Shown here: positions 37,458 to 49,626 of the stretch, one piece after another
Layout: the number at the start of each line of letters is the position of its first letter
Numbering within the stretch: position 1 is the first letter of the stretch
Source of the DNA: Pantoea latae
Lineage (GTDB): Bacteria; Pseudomonadota; Gammaproteobacteria; Enterobacterales; Enterobacteriaceae
DNA: 64,000 bases
NCBI RefSeq assembly: GCF_002077695.1
Contig: NZ_MWUE01000025.1
Coordinates: forward strand, 86,587-150,586
Direction: 5' to 3'
Notes under the pieces: generated by a model
What the model was told of the DNA's origin: nothing
What the model saw: the letters and a program-made list of their open reading frames with translations, nothing else
Databases searched by the model: none
Translations under genes and position numbers: made by a program

Positions 37458-38690
37458 TCAAGCCCGGCTGGTTTCGCGCTCGGCTTCCGCCTGACACACC
37501 GCCGCGGTAAACAGAATATCGGTCGAGGAGTTCAGCGCGGTTTCGGCAGAGTCCTGCAGCACGCCGATAATAAAACCGACCGCCACCACCTGCATCGCCA
37601 GATCGTTGGGAATGCCGAACATATTGCAGGCAACCGGGATCAGCAGCAGCGAACCGCCCGCCACGCCGGATGCGCCGCAGGCGCACAGCGAGGCCACCAG
37701 GCTCAGCAGAATCGCCGTCGGCACGTCGACGCTAATCCCCAGCGTATGCACCGCCGCCAGCGTCAGCACGGTAATGGTAATAGAAGCGCCCGCCATGCTG
37801 ATGGTCGCGCCCAGCGGAATCGACACCGAATAGGTATCCTCATCCAGGTTCAGGCGTTTCGCCAGAGCCATATTCACCGGAATATTGGCCGCCGAGCTGC
37901 GGGTAAAGAAGGCGGTCACGCCGCTCTCGCGCAGGCAGGTAAACACCAGCGGGTAGGGGTTGCGACGGATCTTGCTGTAAACCAGCAGCGGGTTCACCAC
38001 CAGCGCCATCAGCGCCATGCAGCCCAGCAGCAGCGCCAGCAGATGGGCGTACTGCCACAGCGCGCCAAAGCCGGTCGACGCCAGAATTGATGCCACCAGG
38101 CCGAAAATGCCGATCGGCGCGCAGCGGATCACGCAGCGCACCAGCCAGGTCACGGCGTTCGAGGCGTCATTGAGCAGGTCGCGCGTGCTCTGCGCGCTAT
38201 GGCGGAACGCCAGGCCGAGGCCAATCGCCCATACCAGAATGCCGATGTAATTCGCCTGCATCAGCGCGGTGATCGGGTTCGCCACCATGCTCATCAGCAG
38301 GCCGCGCAACACCTCGGTAATGCCCGACGGCGGCGTAATTTCCGTTGTGCCGACTGCCAGCGTCAGCGTCTGCGGCAGCAGATGGCTAAACACCACCGCG
38401 ACCACCGCCGCGAAAAAGGTGCTCAACAAATAGAGCGCGATAATGGGTTTGATATTGCTCTTCTGCCCCTGCTGATGGTTAGCGATCGAGGCGATCACCA
38501 GCACCAGCACCAGCAGCGGCGCAACAGCCTTCAGCGCGCTGACGAAAAGCTCGCCCAGCAGGCCGACGGCCAGCGCGGCATCCTTTGAGACCCAGGCCAG
38601 CGCCACGCCGGCCACCAGCCCTATCATGATTTGTTTCACCAGGCTTCCTGCGAGTAGCGCGCCCAGACGACCGGAAAATGAGTTCTGCAT
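37458..38690 (-). CDS. sstT: Serine/threonine:Na+ symporter SstT
   Basis: A 410-aa DAACS-family (glutamate-transporter-like) carrier (E. coli 414 aa) for serine and threonine uptake with sodium. About eight membrane helices plus re-entrant loops are visible, with [18 protein letters not shown] and a [20 protein letters not shown] region. Convergent with uxaA. Confidence 0.96.
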   Translation of the reverse strand: MQNSFSGRLGALLAGSLVKQIMIGLVAGVALAWVSKDAALAVGLLGELFVSALKAVAPLLVLVLVIASIANHQQGQKSNIKPIIALYLLSTFFAAVVAVVFSHLLPQTLTLAVGTTEITPPSGITEVLRGLLMSMVANPITALMQANYIGILVWAIGLGLAFRHSAQSTRDLLNDASNAVTWLVRCVIRCAPIGIFGLVASILASTGFGALWQYAHLLALLLGCMALMALVVNPLLVYSKIRRNPYPLVFTCLRESGVTAFFTRSSAANIPVNMALAKRLNLDEDTYSVSIPLGATISMAGASITITVLTLAAVHTLGISVDVPTAILLSLVASLCACGASGVAGGSLLLIPVACNMFGIPNDLAMQVVAVGFIIGVLQDSAETALNSSTDILFTAAVCQAEAERETSRA

Positions 38691-38891
38691 AATTGTTCTT
38701 TACGTTGTAGCGGGATGTGGCTTCAGAGGGCGTCGATTAACGCGCCTGAAGCGGTTTGCCCGGCGGAGTATAAGGAAAAGATCGGACGAAGAAAGAGATA
38801 ATTCTGTCGGTGCGAGGCGGATCGGATTTCTATTATGCTGGATGAAGAAGATGTGACAGAGGGATGAAATGTCGCATTGGTGACTGGCAAA

Positions 38892-38919
38892 ATAAAACAG
38901 GGGCATTACCTGCCCCTGT
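38892..38919 (-). terminator. Rho-independent terminator after alx
   Basis: On the minus strand, ACAGGGGCA / TGCCCCTGT with a five-base loop is followed by TTTATTTT, seven bases after the alx stop. Confidence 0.85.
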
Positions 38920-38925
38920 AGCGGA

Positions 38926-39897
38926 TTATTGCGAGATCTTTTTCTGGTCGCTTTTGCGATTCACCCAGGCGTTGATCAACAGCGTCGACCCCAGGATCGC
39001 GCCCACCACGCCCAGAGAGAAGGAGACCGGGATATGGTAAAACTCGACGATCAACATCTTCACGCCGATAAACACCAGCACCACCGCCAGACCATATTTG
39101 AGCATCGAGAAGCGCTCGGCGACGTTAGCCAGCAGAAAGTACATCGCGCGCAGGCCGAGGATGGCGAACAGGTTAGAGGTCAGCACGATAAAGGGATCGG
39201 TGGTCACGGCGAAAATCGCCGGAATGCTGTCGACCGCAAAGATGACGTCGCTCAGCTCGACCATAATCAGCACCAGCAGCAGCGGCGTGGCAAACAGCAC
39301 GCCGTTCTTGCGGGTGAAAAACTTCTCGCCCTCCAGCGCGTCAGTCATACGCAGGTGTTTGCGCAGCCAGCGCACCACTGGCTTATCGCCCACCGCGTTT
39401 TCGTCATCCTCTTTCGAGAAGGCCATCTTCAACCCGGTGAGCAGCAGGAAAGCGCCGAACAGATAGAGGATCCAGCTAAACTGCGTTACCAGCCAGCTGC
39501 CGGCGAAGATCATAATGGTGCGCAGCACAATCGCGCCCAGCACGCCGTAGATCAGCACGCGTCGCTGCAGCGCGGCGGGGATAGAGAAGTAGCTGAAGAG
39601 CATCAGCCAGACAAAGACGTTATCGACCGCCAGCGCTTTTTCCAGCACATAGCCGGTTAAAAAGGCCAGGGTTTGCGTGGTGGCGACTTCGCGCCCGGCG
39701 CTGCCCTCGAGATACCACCAGAAAGCGGCGCTGAACAGCAGCGACACCGATACCCACACCAGCGACCAGACGGCCGCCTGTTTAAAGCTCATGGTCTGCG
39801 CGCCGCGACGTCCCTGCAAAAAGAGATCGATCGCCAGCATGATAAGCACCACCACCGCAAAGCTGCCCCAGAGAAGAGGCGTTCCTACTGTCTGCAT
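38926..39897 (-). CDS. alx: TerC-family membrane protein Alx
   Basis: A 323-aa TerC-superfamily protein with about nine membrane helices (E. coli Alx 321 aa). It is implicated in manganese homeostasis (export) and induced at alkaline pH. Acidic residues in membrane segments ([27 protein letters not shown]) are typical of the family. A yybP-ykoY leader lies directly upstream. Confidence 0.95.
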   Translation of the reverse strand: MQTVGTPLLWGSFAVVVLIMLAIDLFLQGRRGAQTMSFKQAAVWSLVWVSVSLLFSAAFWWYLEGSAGREVATTQTLAFLTGYVLEKALAVDNVFVWLMLFSYFSIPAALQRRVLIYGVLGAIVLRTIMIFAGSWLVTQFSWILYLFGAFLLLTGLKMAFSKEDDENAVGDKPVVRWLRKHLRMTDALEGEKFFTRKNGVLFATPLLLVLIMVELSDVIFAVDSIPAIFAVTTDPFIVLTSNLFAILGLRAMYFLLANVAERFSMLKYGLAVVLVFIGVKMLIVEFYHIPVSFSLGVVGAILGSTLLINAWVNRKSDQKKISQ

Positions 39898-39917
39898 AGC
39901 GTTTCCTGCCCTGAAAT

Positions 39918-40085
39918 AAAAAACGGCTGAAGTCAGAAGACGTCAGCCGCTTTACAGGGTTGTAAGCAAACCTCGCCTTCCGGCAAGGTCTCACTTACAA
40001 CGCAGAATCAGATTCCGGGTTGCCTGACGACCGGATGCTTACGCATCGTAATGACGATCGTGCAGCTTACAAGTTACTCCCCTTT
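39918..40085 (-). ncRNA. sraF: yybP-ykoY manganese/pH riboswitch (PRE/SraF) upstream of alx
   Basis: The minus-strand leader contains GGGGAGTAACTTGTAAGC, GAGACCTTGCCGGAAGGCGAGG closing against a TGTAAG / CTTACA helix, and CGTCAGGCAACCCGG, the conserved parts of the yybP-ykoY aptamer. A terminator (CGGCTGA / TCAGCCG then T-run, 39918-39950) lies between aptamer and alx start. In E. coli this leader (PRE/SraF) raises alx expression in Mn2+ and at high pH. The ends are approximate. Confidence 0.85.
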
Positions 40086-40151
40086 GCTGTCCGTTAAGAT
40101 AGGCGCAGGCCGGGAAAGAGGCAAGAGCGGGCCATTCATATTTAGACATAT

Positions 40152-41144
40152 TTACACAGCGCGGCCGTCAGCCGGGAAAACCACGCCGGTCTGGCGGCGG
40201 ATTTCGGTCAGCAGCGCGGCGGTGATGCGCGCGCTTTCCAGCCCCGGATGATCGACATGGCGCTGGCGCACCAGCTGCACAAAACGCTGGGCTTCATAGA
40301 GCATGGTGTTGATATGTTGCGGCTGGCTGAGATCCTGCGGCTGCGCGGCGCTGTGGCGCGGCACCAGGCTGATCGCCTGCATCTCCGACACTTTTTCAAT
40401 CAGCAGCGAGCCCGCTTCGCCCTGAATTTCGCTGGGAATGCGCGAATCGCTGACCTTGGAGTGCAGCAGCGTCACGTCGAAGTCGCCATAGTCGAGCAGC
40501 ACGCTGCCGTGGCCGTCGACGCCGCTCGCCAGCAGCGTCGCGCGTGCGCTTACCGCCTGTGGCGCGCCCCATAGCGCTACCGCCGTTGCCAGACAGTAGT
40601 AGCCGATATCCATGATTGAGCCGTTGGACCAGCGCGGATCAAAAGTATTGGGGTTCTCGCCGTCGAGATAGCGCTGATAGCGCGACGAGTACTGACAGTA
40701 GCTAAACAGCGCCTTACGCAGTGGGCCGATGGCAGGCAGCGCCTGCTGCAGCTGCATGAAGTTGGGCAGGCTGGCGGTTTTAAACGCCTCGAACAGGATC
40801 ACCTGGTACTGCCGGGCGCAGGCGATCATGCTCTCCGCCTCGCGCAGGTTGGAGGCGAGCGGCTTTTCGCAGATAACGTGCTTGCCGTGCGACATAAACA
40901 GCAGCGCCTGCTCGCAGTGCAGGGCGTTGGGACTCGCCAGGTAAACCGCATCGATAAGATCGGAGGCGGCCAGCGCCTCCAGCGAGGTAAAAAGATGCTG
41001 ACAGGGATAGTCCCCGGCGAAGCTTTCCGCCTGCTGCTGCGAACGCGAATAGATGGCGTTCAGGCGCAGATGGCCGGTTTCGTGCGCGGCATCGATAAAC
41101 TGGCGCGTTATCCAGTTGGTTCCCACAATAGCAAAACGGATCAC
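40152..41144 (-). CDS. ygjR: Gfo/Idh/MocA-family oxidoreductase YgjR
   Basis: A 330-aa NAD(P)-dependent oxidoreductase (E. coli YgjR, ~328-334 aa). It has an N-terminal Rossmann domain (IRFAIVGTNWITRQF) and the EKPLASN catalytic-lysine motif. GTG 41144 was chosen for its GGAGA ribosome site and match to the E. coli start. The substrate is unknown. Confidence 0.92.
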   Translation of the reverse strand: MIRFAIVGTNWITRQFIDAAHETGHLRLNAIYSRSQQQAESFAGDYPCQHLFTSLEALAASDLIDAVYLASPNALHCEQALLFMSHGKHVICEKPLASNLREAESMIACARQYQVILFEAFKTASLPNFMQLQQALPAIGPLRKALFSYCQYSSRYQRYLDGENPNTFDPRWSNGSIMDIGYYCLATAVALWGAPQAVSARATLLASGVDGHGSVLLDYGDFDVTLLHSKVSDSRIPSEIQGEAGSLLIEKVSEMQAISLVPRHSAAQPQDLSQPQHINTMLYEAQRFVQLVRQRHVDHPGLESARITAALLTEIRRQTGVVFPADGRAV

Positions 41145-41290
41145 GTCGGCTCTCCTGCGGCAAATAGCGGCAGAGTAGCACGCCGGGCACCGGGCGCAAG
41201 CGTGGGAAAGCAAGGGAATTTGATCCTGCGATCCGCCTTCCAATATAGTGATGGCGCAACGGCGACTGGCTGAAAAAAGTGGAGAAACGC

Positions 41291-42979
41291 TTGAAAGGAA
41301 GTAAACACGCTTTGAACTGGACCACGCTGCTGGTGGCGATCCCGGTCGGCCTGGCGGCGTCGCTGGTGACGCTGGCGTTTCGCGGCGTGATCGAACTGAT
41401 TAACCGCCTGCTGTTTAACAGCGACAGCGAGATCACCGTGGCAATGCACGTCTGGCCGTGGATCTTCTGGCCGCTGCTGGTCGGCGCGGGCGGCGTGCTG
41501 GCGGGCTTTTTCCTGCGCTATGCGGTGAGCATCGAACAGCAGCAGACGGTCAAAACCGACTATCTGGAAGTGATTAACGCGCGGCTCGACGCGGTGCCAA
41601 CGCGCACCTCGCTGTTTCGCGCGCTCTCTTCCATCGCCAGCATCGGATCGGGCGCCTCGATCGGTAAAGAGGGGCCGATGGTGCAGCTCTCCGCGCTGTG
41701 CGGCAGCATGCTGGGCCGCTGGCTGCCCGCCTCGCTCAACCTGAAAAACAGCGACGTGGTGGCGATGGCCGCCGCCGCCGGGCTCTCCTCGGTCTACCAC
41801 GCACCGCTGGCGTCGGCGATCTTCGTCGCCGAAATTGCCTTCGGCATCTCAGCGCTGCAGCGTTTGATCCCGCTGGTGATCGCCTCCTCCGTCGCCGTAA
41901 TGACCATGTGGTCGCTCGGCTTTCGCAGCGCGCTCTATCCGCTGGCGGAGGCCAGCTTTCAGATGGACGTAAGCAGCCTGCTGCTTACGGTTGTCATTGG
42001 CCTGGCCGCCGGGCTGGCGGGCTGGCTGCTGATCAAGCTTATTGCGCGCAGCAAAGCGCTGTTCGGCCATATCCGCTCGCTGCCGCTGCGGCTGGGCGCG
42101 GGCGGAGTGGCGGTGGGGCTGCTGGCGTTGATCTCCAGCGATATCCTGGGCAACGGCTACGAAGTGATCGTCAAAATCATGGCGGGCCACTATCTGCTGC
42201 CCGGCTTGCTGCTGCTGCTGCTGCTGAAAACCCTGGCGACCACGCTGTCGGTCGGCTCCAACGCGGTGGGCGGCCTGTTTACGCCGTCGCTGCTGATCGG
42301 CGCGCTGCTCGGGGTGGCGCTGGCGACGCTGGGCGCGGCGCTGCATCTGCCGCTCGGCAACGTGCTGCTCTATGCGGCCATCGGCATGGCGGCGGTGCTG
42401 GCCGCCGTCAGCCAGGCGCCGCTGATGGCGATCCTGATGGTGCTGGAGATGACGCTCAACAGCTCGCTGCTCTTTCCGGTGATGATCGCTGCGGTGCTGG
42501 CGTCGATGGTGGTCTATCGGCTGCAGTCCGCCAGCACCTATCCGGTGGTAGGCAACCACTTCAACCGCTCGGAGGCGAAATATGACTTCGACAACATGCG
42601 CGTGTCGCAGCTGATTATTCCGGGCGCGGCGCTACAGCCGCAGGAGTCGGTGGGGCAGGCGCTGGCGGTTAGCTCGCTCAAGCGCGAGCGCTACGTTTAC
42701 GTGATTAACGCGGCGGGCGCCTTTCTTGGCGTGGTGTCGATCCATGACATCGCGCGTAAGGTGCTGGCGCAGGAGATCACGCTGGATTCGCCGGTCGCCA
42801 CGGTAATGGATGACAACTTTCCCTTCGTCTACCAGAACCAGAGCATGCGCGAAGGGTGGGAGGCGTTTGCCCGCGTCACGCTGGAGCGTCTGCCGGTGCT
42901 GAACAATCCGCAGGAGAAGCGTTTTCTCGGCGCGCTGACCAAAACCAGCCTGATCCAGAAAGCGCAGGAGTTTCTCTAG
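41291..42979 (+). CDS. ClC-family chloride channel/antiporter with CBS domains (ClcB-like)
   Basis: A ~562-aa membrane protein with the ClC signatures GSGASIGKEGPMVQ, a GLSSVYHAPLASAIF region and VGGLFTPSLLIGA. A C-terminal pair of CBS domains (about residues 435-560) follows. E. coli ClcA/ClcB lack such a CBS tail, so this is a longer subtype. TTG 41291 has GGAGAAA just upstream; an alternative GTG lies at 41279. The ClcA-type gating glutamate in GKEGP is present, so proton-coupled exchange is possible. Role likely in acid or ion balance. Confidence 0.88.
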   Translation: MKGSKHALNWTTLLVAIPVGLAASLVTLAFRGVIELINRLLFNSDSEITVAMHVWPWIFWPLLVGAGGVLAGFFLRYAVSIEQQQTVKTDYLEVINARLDAVPTRTSLFRALSSIASIGSGASIGKEGPMVQLSALCGSMLGRWLPASLNLKNSDVVAMAAAAGLSSVYHAPLASAIFVAEIAFGISALQRLIPLVIASSVAVMTMWSLGFRSALYPLAEASFQMDVSSLLLTVVIGLAAGLAGWLLIKLIARSKALFGHIRSLPLRLGAGGVAVGLLALISSDILGNGYEVIVKIMAGHYLLPGLLLLLLLKTLATTLSVGSNAVGGLFTPSLLIGALLGVALATLGAALHLPLGNVLLYAAIGMAAVLAAVSQAPLMAILMVLEMTLNSSLLFPVMIAAVLASMVVYRLQSASTYPVVGNHFNRSEAKYDFDNMRVSQLIIPGAALQPQESVGQALAVSSLKRERYVYVINAAGAFLGVVSIHDIARKVLAQEITLDSPVATVMDDNFPFVYQNQSMREGWEAFARVTLERLPVLNNPQEKRFLGALTKTSLIQKAQEFL

Positions 42980-43479
42980 GCTGCGTTGCCGCGCATCGCC
43001 TGATCCGTCATCCAGAGCCGGGCGTCGAACTCCAGCTGATGGTAGTCCGGCTCCATATGGCAGCAGAGCTGATAAAAGGCTTTGTCGTGCTCTTTCTCTT
43101 TCAGATGCGCCAGCTCGTGCACCACAATCATGCGCAGAAACGGCTCCGGCGCGAGGCGGAAAAAGGTCGAAACGCGGATCTCCGCTTTCGCCTTCAGGTT
43201 GCCGCCCTGCACGCGCGACACCGCCGTGTGCAGCCCCAGCGCATGCTTCATCACCTTGATTTTATTATCCCAGATCACCTTACTGATGGGAGGCGCGTTG
43301 CGCATAAAGCGATTTTTCAGCGCCTGGGTATAGTCATATAACGCTTTATCGCTGACGATATCGTGGGTGTCGGGATAACGCTGCTGCAGAAAGGCGCCTA
43401 GCTTCTGGTGGTCAATCAGCGTCTGAACCTGCTGCAGGATATTCTCAGGATAACCCTGCAGATAGATAAGTGAGGACAT
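42976..43479 (-). CDS. ygjP: M48-family metal-dependent hydrolase YgjP
   Basis: A 167-aa zinc-metallopeptidase-like protein (WLM/YgjP domain; E. coli 167 aa). The zinc site VVHELAHLKEKEHDKAFY holds HExxH-like residues. It converges on the ClC gene with a 4-base overlap and is divergent from rlmG. Its substrate is unknown. Confidence 0.93.
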   Translation of the reverse strand: MSSLIYLQGYPENILQQVQTLIDHQKLGAFLQQRYPDTHDIVSDKALYDYTQALKNRFMRNAPPISKVIWDNKIKVMKHALGLHTAVSRVQGGNLKAKAEIRVSTFFRLAPEPFLRMIVVHELAHLKEKEHDKAFYQLCCHMEPDYHQLEFDARLWMTDQAMRGNAA

Positions 43480-43560
43480 TAGGGATTCCCGGCGAAAGAC
43501 AGTATACTGCGCCCCCCTTTTGGGGCGTAAAACAGCCAGATTGTACCAGCCGGAGAATTC

Positions 43561-44679
43561 ATGAGCCAACTTGAACTAGTGGATCGCACCCTGATCCTGC
43601 ATCGTTTCCCGCAAATGCGCGAAGAGAGTCCGCTTCAGGCGTGGGATGCGGCGGATGAATATCTGCTGCAACAGACGCTGCCGGAAGGGCCGACGCTGGT
43701 GTTCAACGACAGCTTTGGCGCGCTCACCTGCGCGCTTAATCCGCGCCCGGTCTGGCACGTCAGTGACTCCTGGCTTAGCCAGCAGGCGACGCGGCAAAAC
43801 CTGCGCCTCAATGAACTCGACGACGGCGAAGTGCATTTCCTCAGCAGCCTCGACGCGCTGCCCGCCGCGCCGGCCGCGGTGCTGATCAAGGTGCCGAAAA
43901 CCCTGGCGCTGCTGGAGCAGCAGCTGCGCGCCCTGCGCGAAGTGGTGACCGCCGAGACGGTGATCCTGGCGGCGGCGCGCGCCAAAGAGATCCATAACTC
44001 TACGCTGCAGCTGTTTGAGAAGATCCTCGGCGACACCCGCACCTCGCTGGCGTGGAAAAAGGCGCGACTGATCTACACCCACTTTAGCGCGCCCGCGCTG
44101 GCGCCGCAGCCGGCCACCACCGTCTGGCCGCTGGATGAGACGCCGTATCAGATCCATAACCACGCCAATGTCTTCTCCCGCGCCTCGCTGGATATCGGCG
44201 CGCGTTTCTTTATGCAGCATCTGCCGGAAAATATCGAAGGCGAGATCGTCGATCTTGGCTGCGGCAACGGCGTCATCGGCCTGATGGCGCTGGAGAGCAA
44301 TCCGCAGGCGGAAGTGCATTTTCTCGATGAATCCTATATGGCGGTGGCGTCGAGCCAGCTGAACGTCGAGCTGAACCGGCCGCAGGATCGGGCGCGCTGC
44401 GTGTTTCGCGTCAACAACGTGCTGAGCGGCTATCCGTCGGATCGCCTGCACGCGGTGCTCTGCAATCCGCCGTTCCATCAGCAGCACGCGGTTACCGATC
44501 ATCTGGCGTGGCAGATGTTCCGCGACGCCAAACGCTGCCTGCAGTACGGCGGCGAGCTGCGCATCGTCGGCAACCGCCACCTCGACTATCACCACAAGCT
44601 GAAAAAGCTGTTCGGCAACTGCACGCTGGTGGCCTCGAACCAGAAGTTCGTGGTGCTGCGTGCGGTGAAGATGCGCTGA
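43561..44679 (+). CDS. rlmG: 23S rRNA (guanine1835-N2)-methyltransferase RlmG
   Basis: A 372-aa SAM-dependent methyltransferase (E. coli 378 aa) modifying G1835 of 23S rRNA. The SAM site is [16 protein letters not shown] and the catalytic motif CNPPFH; an N-terminal inactive methyltransferase-like half precedes it. Divergent from ygjP; convergent with fadH, whose stop abuts its own. Confidence 0.95.
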   Translation: MSQLELVDRTLILHRFPQMREESPLQAWDAADEYLLQQTLPEGPTLVFNDSFGALTCALNPRPVWHVSDSWLSQQATRQNLRLNELDDGEVHFLSSLDALPAAPAAVLIKVPKTLALLEQQLRALREVVTAETVILAAARAKEIHNSTLQLFEKILGDTRTSLAWKKARLIYTHFSAPALAPQPATTVWPLDETPYQIHNHANVFSRASLDIGARFFMQHLPENIEGEIVDLGCGNGVIGLMALESNPQAEVHFLDESYMAVASSQLNVELNRPQDRARCVFRVNNVLSGYPSDRLHAVLCNPPFHQQHAVTDHLAWQMFRDAKRCLQYGGELRIVGNRHLDYHHKLKKLFGNCTLVASNQKFVVLRAVKMR

Positions 44680-47512
<2,833 letters not shown>

Positions 47513-47611
47513 ATGAATCTCCTCTGAGGCGTTAGGCTGCATTCATCTTAGGTTAACTGCTACATTTTGAAAGCGTTACCTCTTCCCACTTTCCGGCTTA
47601 AGGACAACAAC

Positions 47612-48421
47612 ATGAAAATGACCGCAACGCTGCTGACCAGCGGACTGATGGCGCTGATGCTGTCGGGCTGCGCCTCGCAGTCGGCGCAGAAGGCGCAGCA
47701 GCAGCTGGGCCAGCAGTCGGTGCTGGCGCTGAACTGGTTTCAGCAGTCCGGCGAATACCAGGCGCTGACGTGGCAGGCCTTTAACGGCGCGCGCCTCGCC
47801 TTCGACGCCGCGCCCTCGCTGACCGGCAAGCCCAGGGCGGTGATTGTCGATCTCGATGAGACGATGATCGACAACAGCGCCTACAGCGCCTGGCAGGCGA
47901 AAAACGGCCAGCCGTTCAGCGCGCAGAGCTGGTCGACGTGGACCCAGGCGAAGCAGGCGCTGGCGGTGCCCGGCGCGGTCGATTTCGCCCGCTACGTCAC
48001 TTCGCACGGCGGCACGCTGTTTTACGTGTCGAACCGCGACCAGAAAGATTTTGACGCCACGGTGGCGAACCTGACGCAGCTCGGCTTCCCGCAGGCCAAC
48101 GCGCAGACGGTGCGTCTCAGCACCGGCAGCTCCAACAAGCAGGCGCGCTTCGACGCCATCCAGGCGGCGGGCTATAACGTGGTGCTCTACGTCGGCGACA
48201 ACCTGAATGACTTTGGCGCGGCGACCTGGCATCAGGGCAACGCGCAGCGTCGCGCCTTTGTCAGCCAGAACCACCAGCGATTCGGCACCCAGTTTATCGT
48301 GCTGCCCAATCCGCTGTATGGCGACTGGGAGAGCGGCATGGCGGAAAACTACAACAAGCTGACGCCGCAGCAGCAGCTCTCCACGCGCGACGCGCAGCTG
48401 AAAGCCTGGAACGGTAAATAA
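47612..48421 (+). CDS. e(P4)-family 5'-nucleotidase/acid phosphatase lipoprotein
   Basis: A 269-aa HAD-superfamily class C acid phosphatase of the lipoprotein e(P4) type. The lipobox LMLSGC (Cys20) predicts an outer-membrane anchor. The catalytic DLDETMIDNSAYSAW (Asp80, Asp82) and C-terminal YVGDNLNDFG motifs are complete. The family dephosphorylates nucleotides (NMN in Haemophilus) in the periplasm, feeding nucleoside salvage. It starts at ATG 47612 with AAGGA upstream. Confidence 0.92.
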   Translation: MKMTATLLTSGLMALMLSGCASQSAQKAQQQLGQQSVLALNWFQQSGEYQALTWQAFNGARLAFDAAPSLTGKPRAVIVDLDETMIDNSAYSAWQAKNGQPFSAQSWSTWTQAKQALAVPGAVDFARYVTSHGGTLFYVSNRDQKDFDATVANLTQLGFPQANAQTVRLSTGSSNKQARFDAIQAAGYNVVLYVGDNLNDFGAATWHQGNAQRRAFVSQNHQRFGTQFIVLPNPLYGDWESGMAENYNKLTPQQQLSTRDAQLKAWNGK

Positions 48422-48431
48422 TTCGTCAAGC

Positions 48432-48465
48432 GAAAGAGCCTGCGCCAGCAGGCTCTTTATTTTTC
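48432..48465 (+). terminator. Rho-independent terminator after the e(P4) phosphatase gene
   Basis: The perfect AAAGAGCCTGC-GCCA-GCAGGCTCTTT stem is followed by ATTTTTC. Confidence 0.9.
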
Positions 48466-49005
48466 GCGCCGATATTTACGTTTGCAGGTAATTATATCCT
48501 TGCGAATTAATTTTATTATCTCTTACTTTTAAACACGCTGTTATTAAGCGGATCGCACTGCCTTTTTGCCCGAATGCCAGTTTTTAACGCTAATGGTTAA
48601 GAATGCAATTCGGACTATTCCGTATATAAGGGCCGTTTGTAAATCAATGCCGCTAATGTACAAAACCAGGCGGCTGTAAATATTTGTCAGTTTAAAACTC
48701 TTTATTTTTTCATGGTTAATTCATTTTATTGATAATATTGATTTTTATTTTATGTGTCTGCGAATAAGCTGCGGTCGTCACTGTATTAGCTTTACCTGAT
48801 ATTTACCTGGATTGAATAATAATTGACAAAAAGCGCACCTCTCTGGCCTGCAATAAAATTGCGGGTGCGTATTGATTCATAAACGTCTATAAACGTTTTC
48901 TGTGACCTGCTGCGTTAATTCGCCAACCGCTCACGTTTATCTGTGAGCCGGTTCACTGCCTCTGTTGCCTGGATACCTTCTGCCCGATTGTTGAGAGAGA
49001 CGATT
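48466..49005. other. AT-rich intergenic stretch, no gene seen
   Basis: About 540 bases between the phosphatase terminator and the carbonic anhydrase start. The composition is much richer in A+T than the neighbours, with many short palindromes and a TTGACA at ~48822. The anhydrase frame stays open upstream to 48943 but has no better start. No coding sequence or known RNA was recognised; promoters for the carbonic anhydrase operon probably lie here. Confidence 0.5.
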
Positions 49006-49626
49006 GTGACGACACTGAAACCTTTATTAGCGAAAAATCGCAGCTGGGCGCTTCAGCGCCGCGAGCGTAATCCTGACTATTTTGAACAATATCTCCATCA
49101 ACAAAAACCGCATTCCCTCTGGATAGGCTGTTCCGACAGTCGCGTGCCGGCTGAGGTCCTGACCGGATCGCATCCCGGTGAGCTCTTCGTCCATCGCAAT
49201 ATCGCCAACATGGTGGTGGACGGCGACGATAACCTGATGAGCGTGCTGCAGTACGCCATTCTCTATCTCGGCGTAAAACGCATCGTGCTGTGCGGCCACT
49301 ACGGCTGCGGCGGCGTTCAGGCGGCGCTCGATCTGCCGAACACGCCGCTGGCGCAGGAAACCTCGGCGCTGGCGCGCCGCATCGCCGCGCTGCGCCAGGC
49401 GCTGGGCGCGGAGGTCCCCAGCGAGCAGGCGGCGTCGGCCGAAACCCTGAACCGCCTGGTGGAGGTCAACGTGCTGGCGCAGTTTGCCCACCTGGCCGCC
49501 ACCGCGCCGGTGCGCGACGCCTGGCACGTGGGTCAGCCACTAGACCTGTTCGGCTGCGTGTACGATCTGCAGTCGGGCCATCTTAAAGAGTTAATTCAGC
49601 AATCCGCAGAGGAATCTTCGCCATGA
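49006..49626 (+). CDS. Beta-class carbonic anhydrase
   Basis: A 206-aa beta-carbonic anhydrase that interconverts CO2 and bicarbonate. The zinc ligands are Cys42, His98 and Cys101, with the Asp44-Arg46 dyad (IGCSDSRVPAE, CGHYGCGG). GTG 49006 follows a GAGAGAG site. Its stop overlaps the SulP start by 4 bases, so both are made together. It is close in type to E. coli Can/CynT. Confidence 0.94.
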   Translation: MTTLKPLLAKNRSWALQRRERNPDYFEQYLHQQKPHSLWIGCSDSRVPAEVLTGSHPGELFVHRNIANMVVDGDDNLMSVLQYAILYLGVKRIVLCGHYGCGGVQAALDLPNTPLAQETSALARRIAALRQALGAEVPSEQAASAETLNRLVEVNVLAQFAHLAATAPVRDAWHVGQPLDLFGCVYDLQSGHLKELIQQSAEESSP

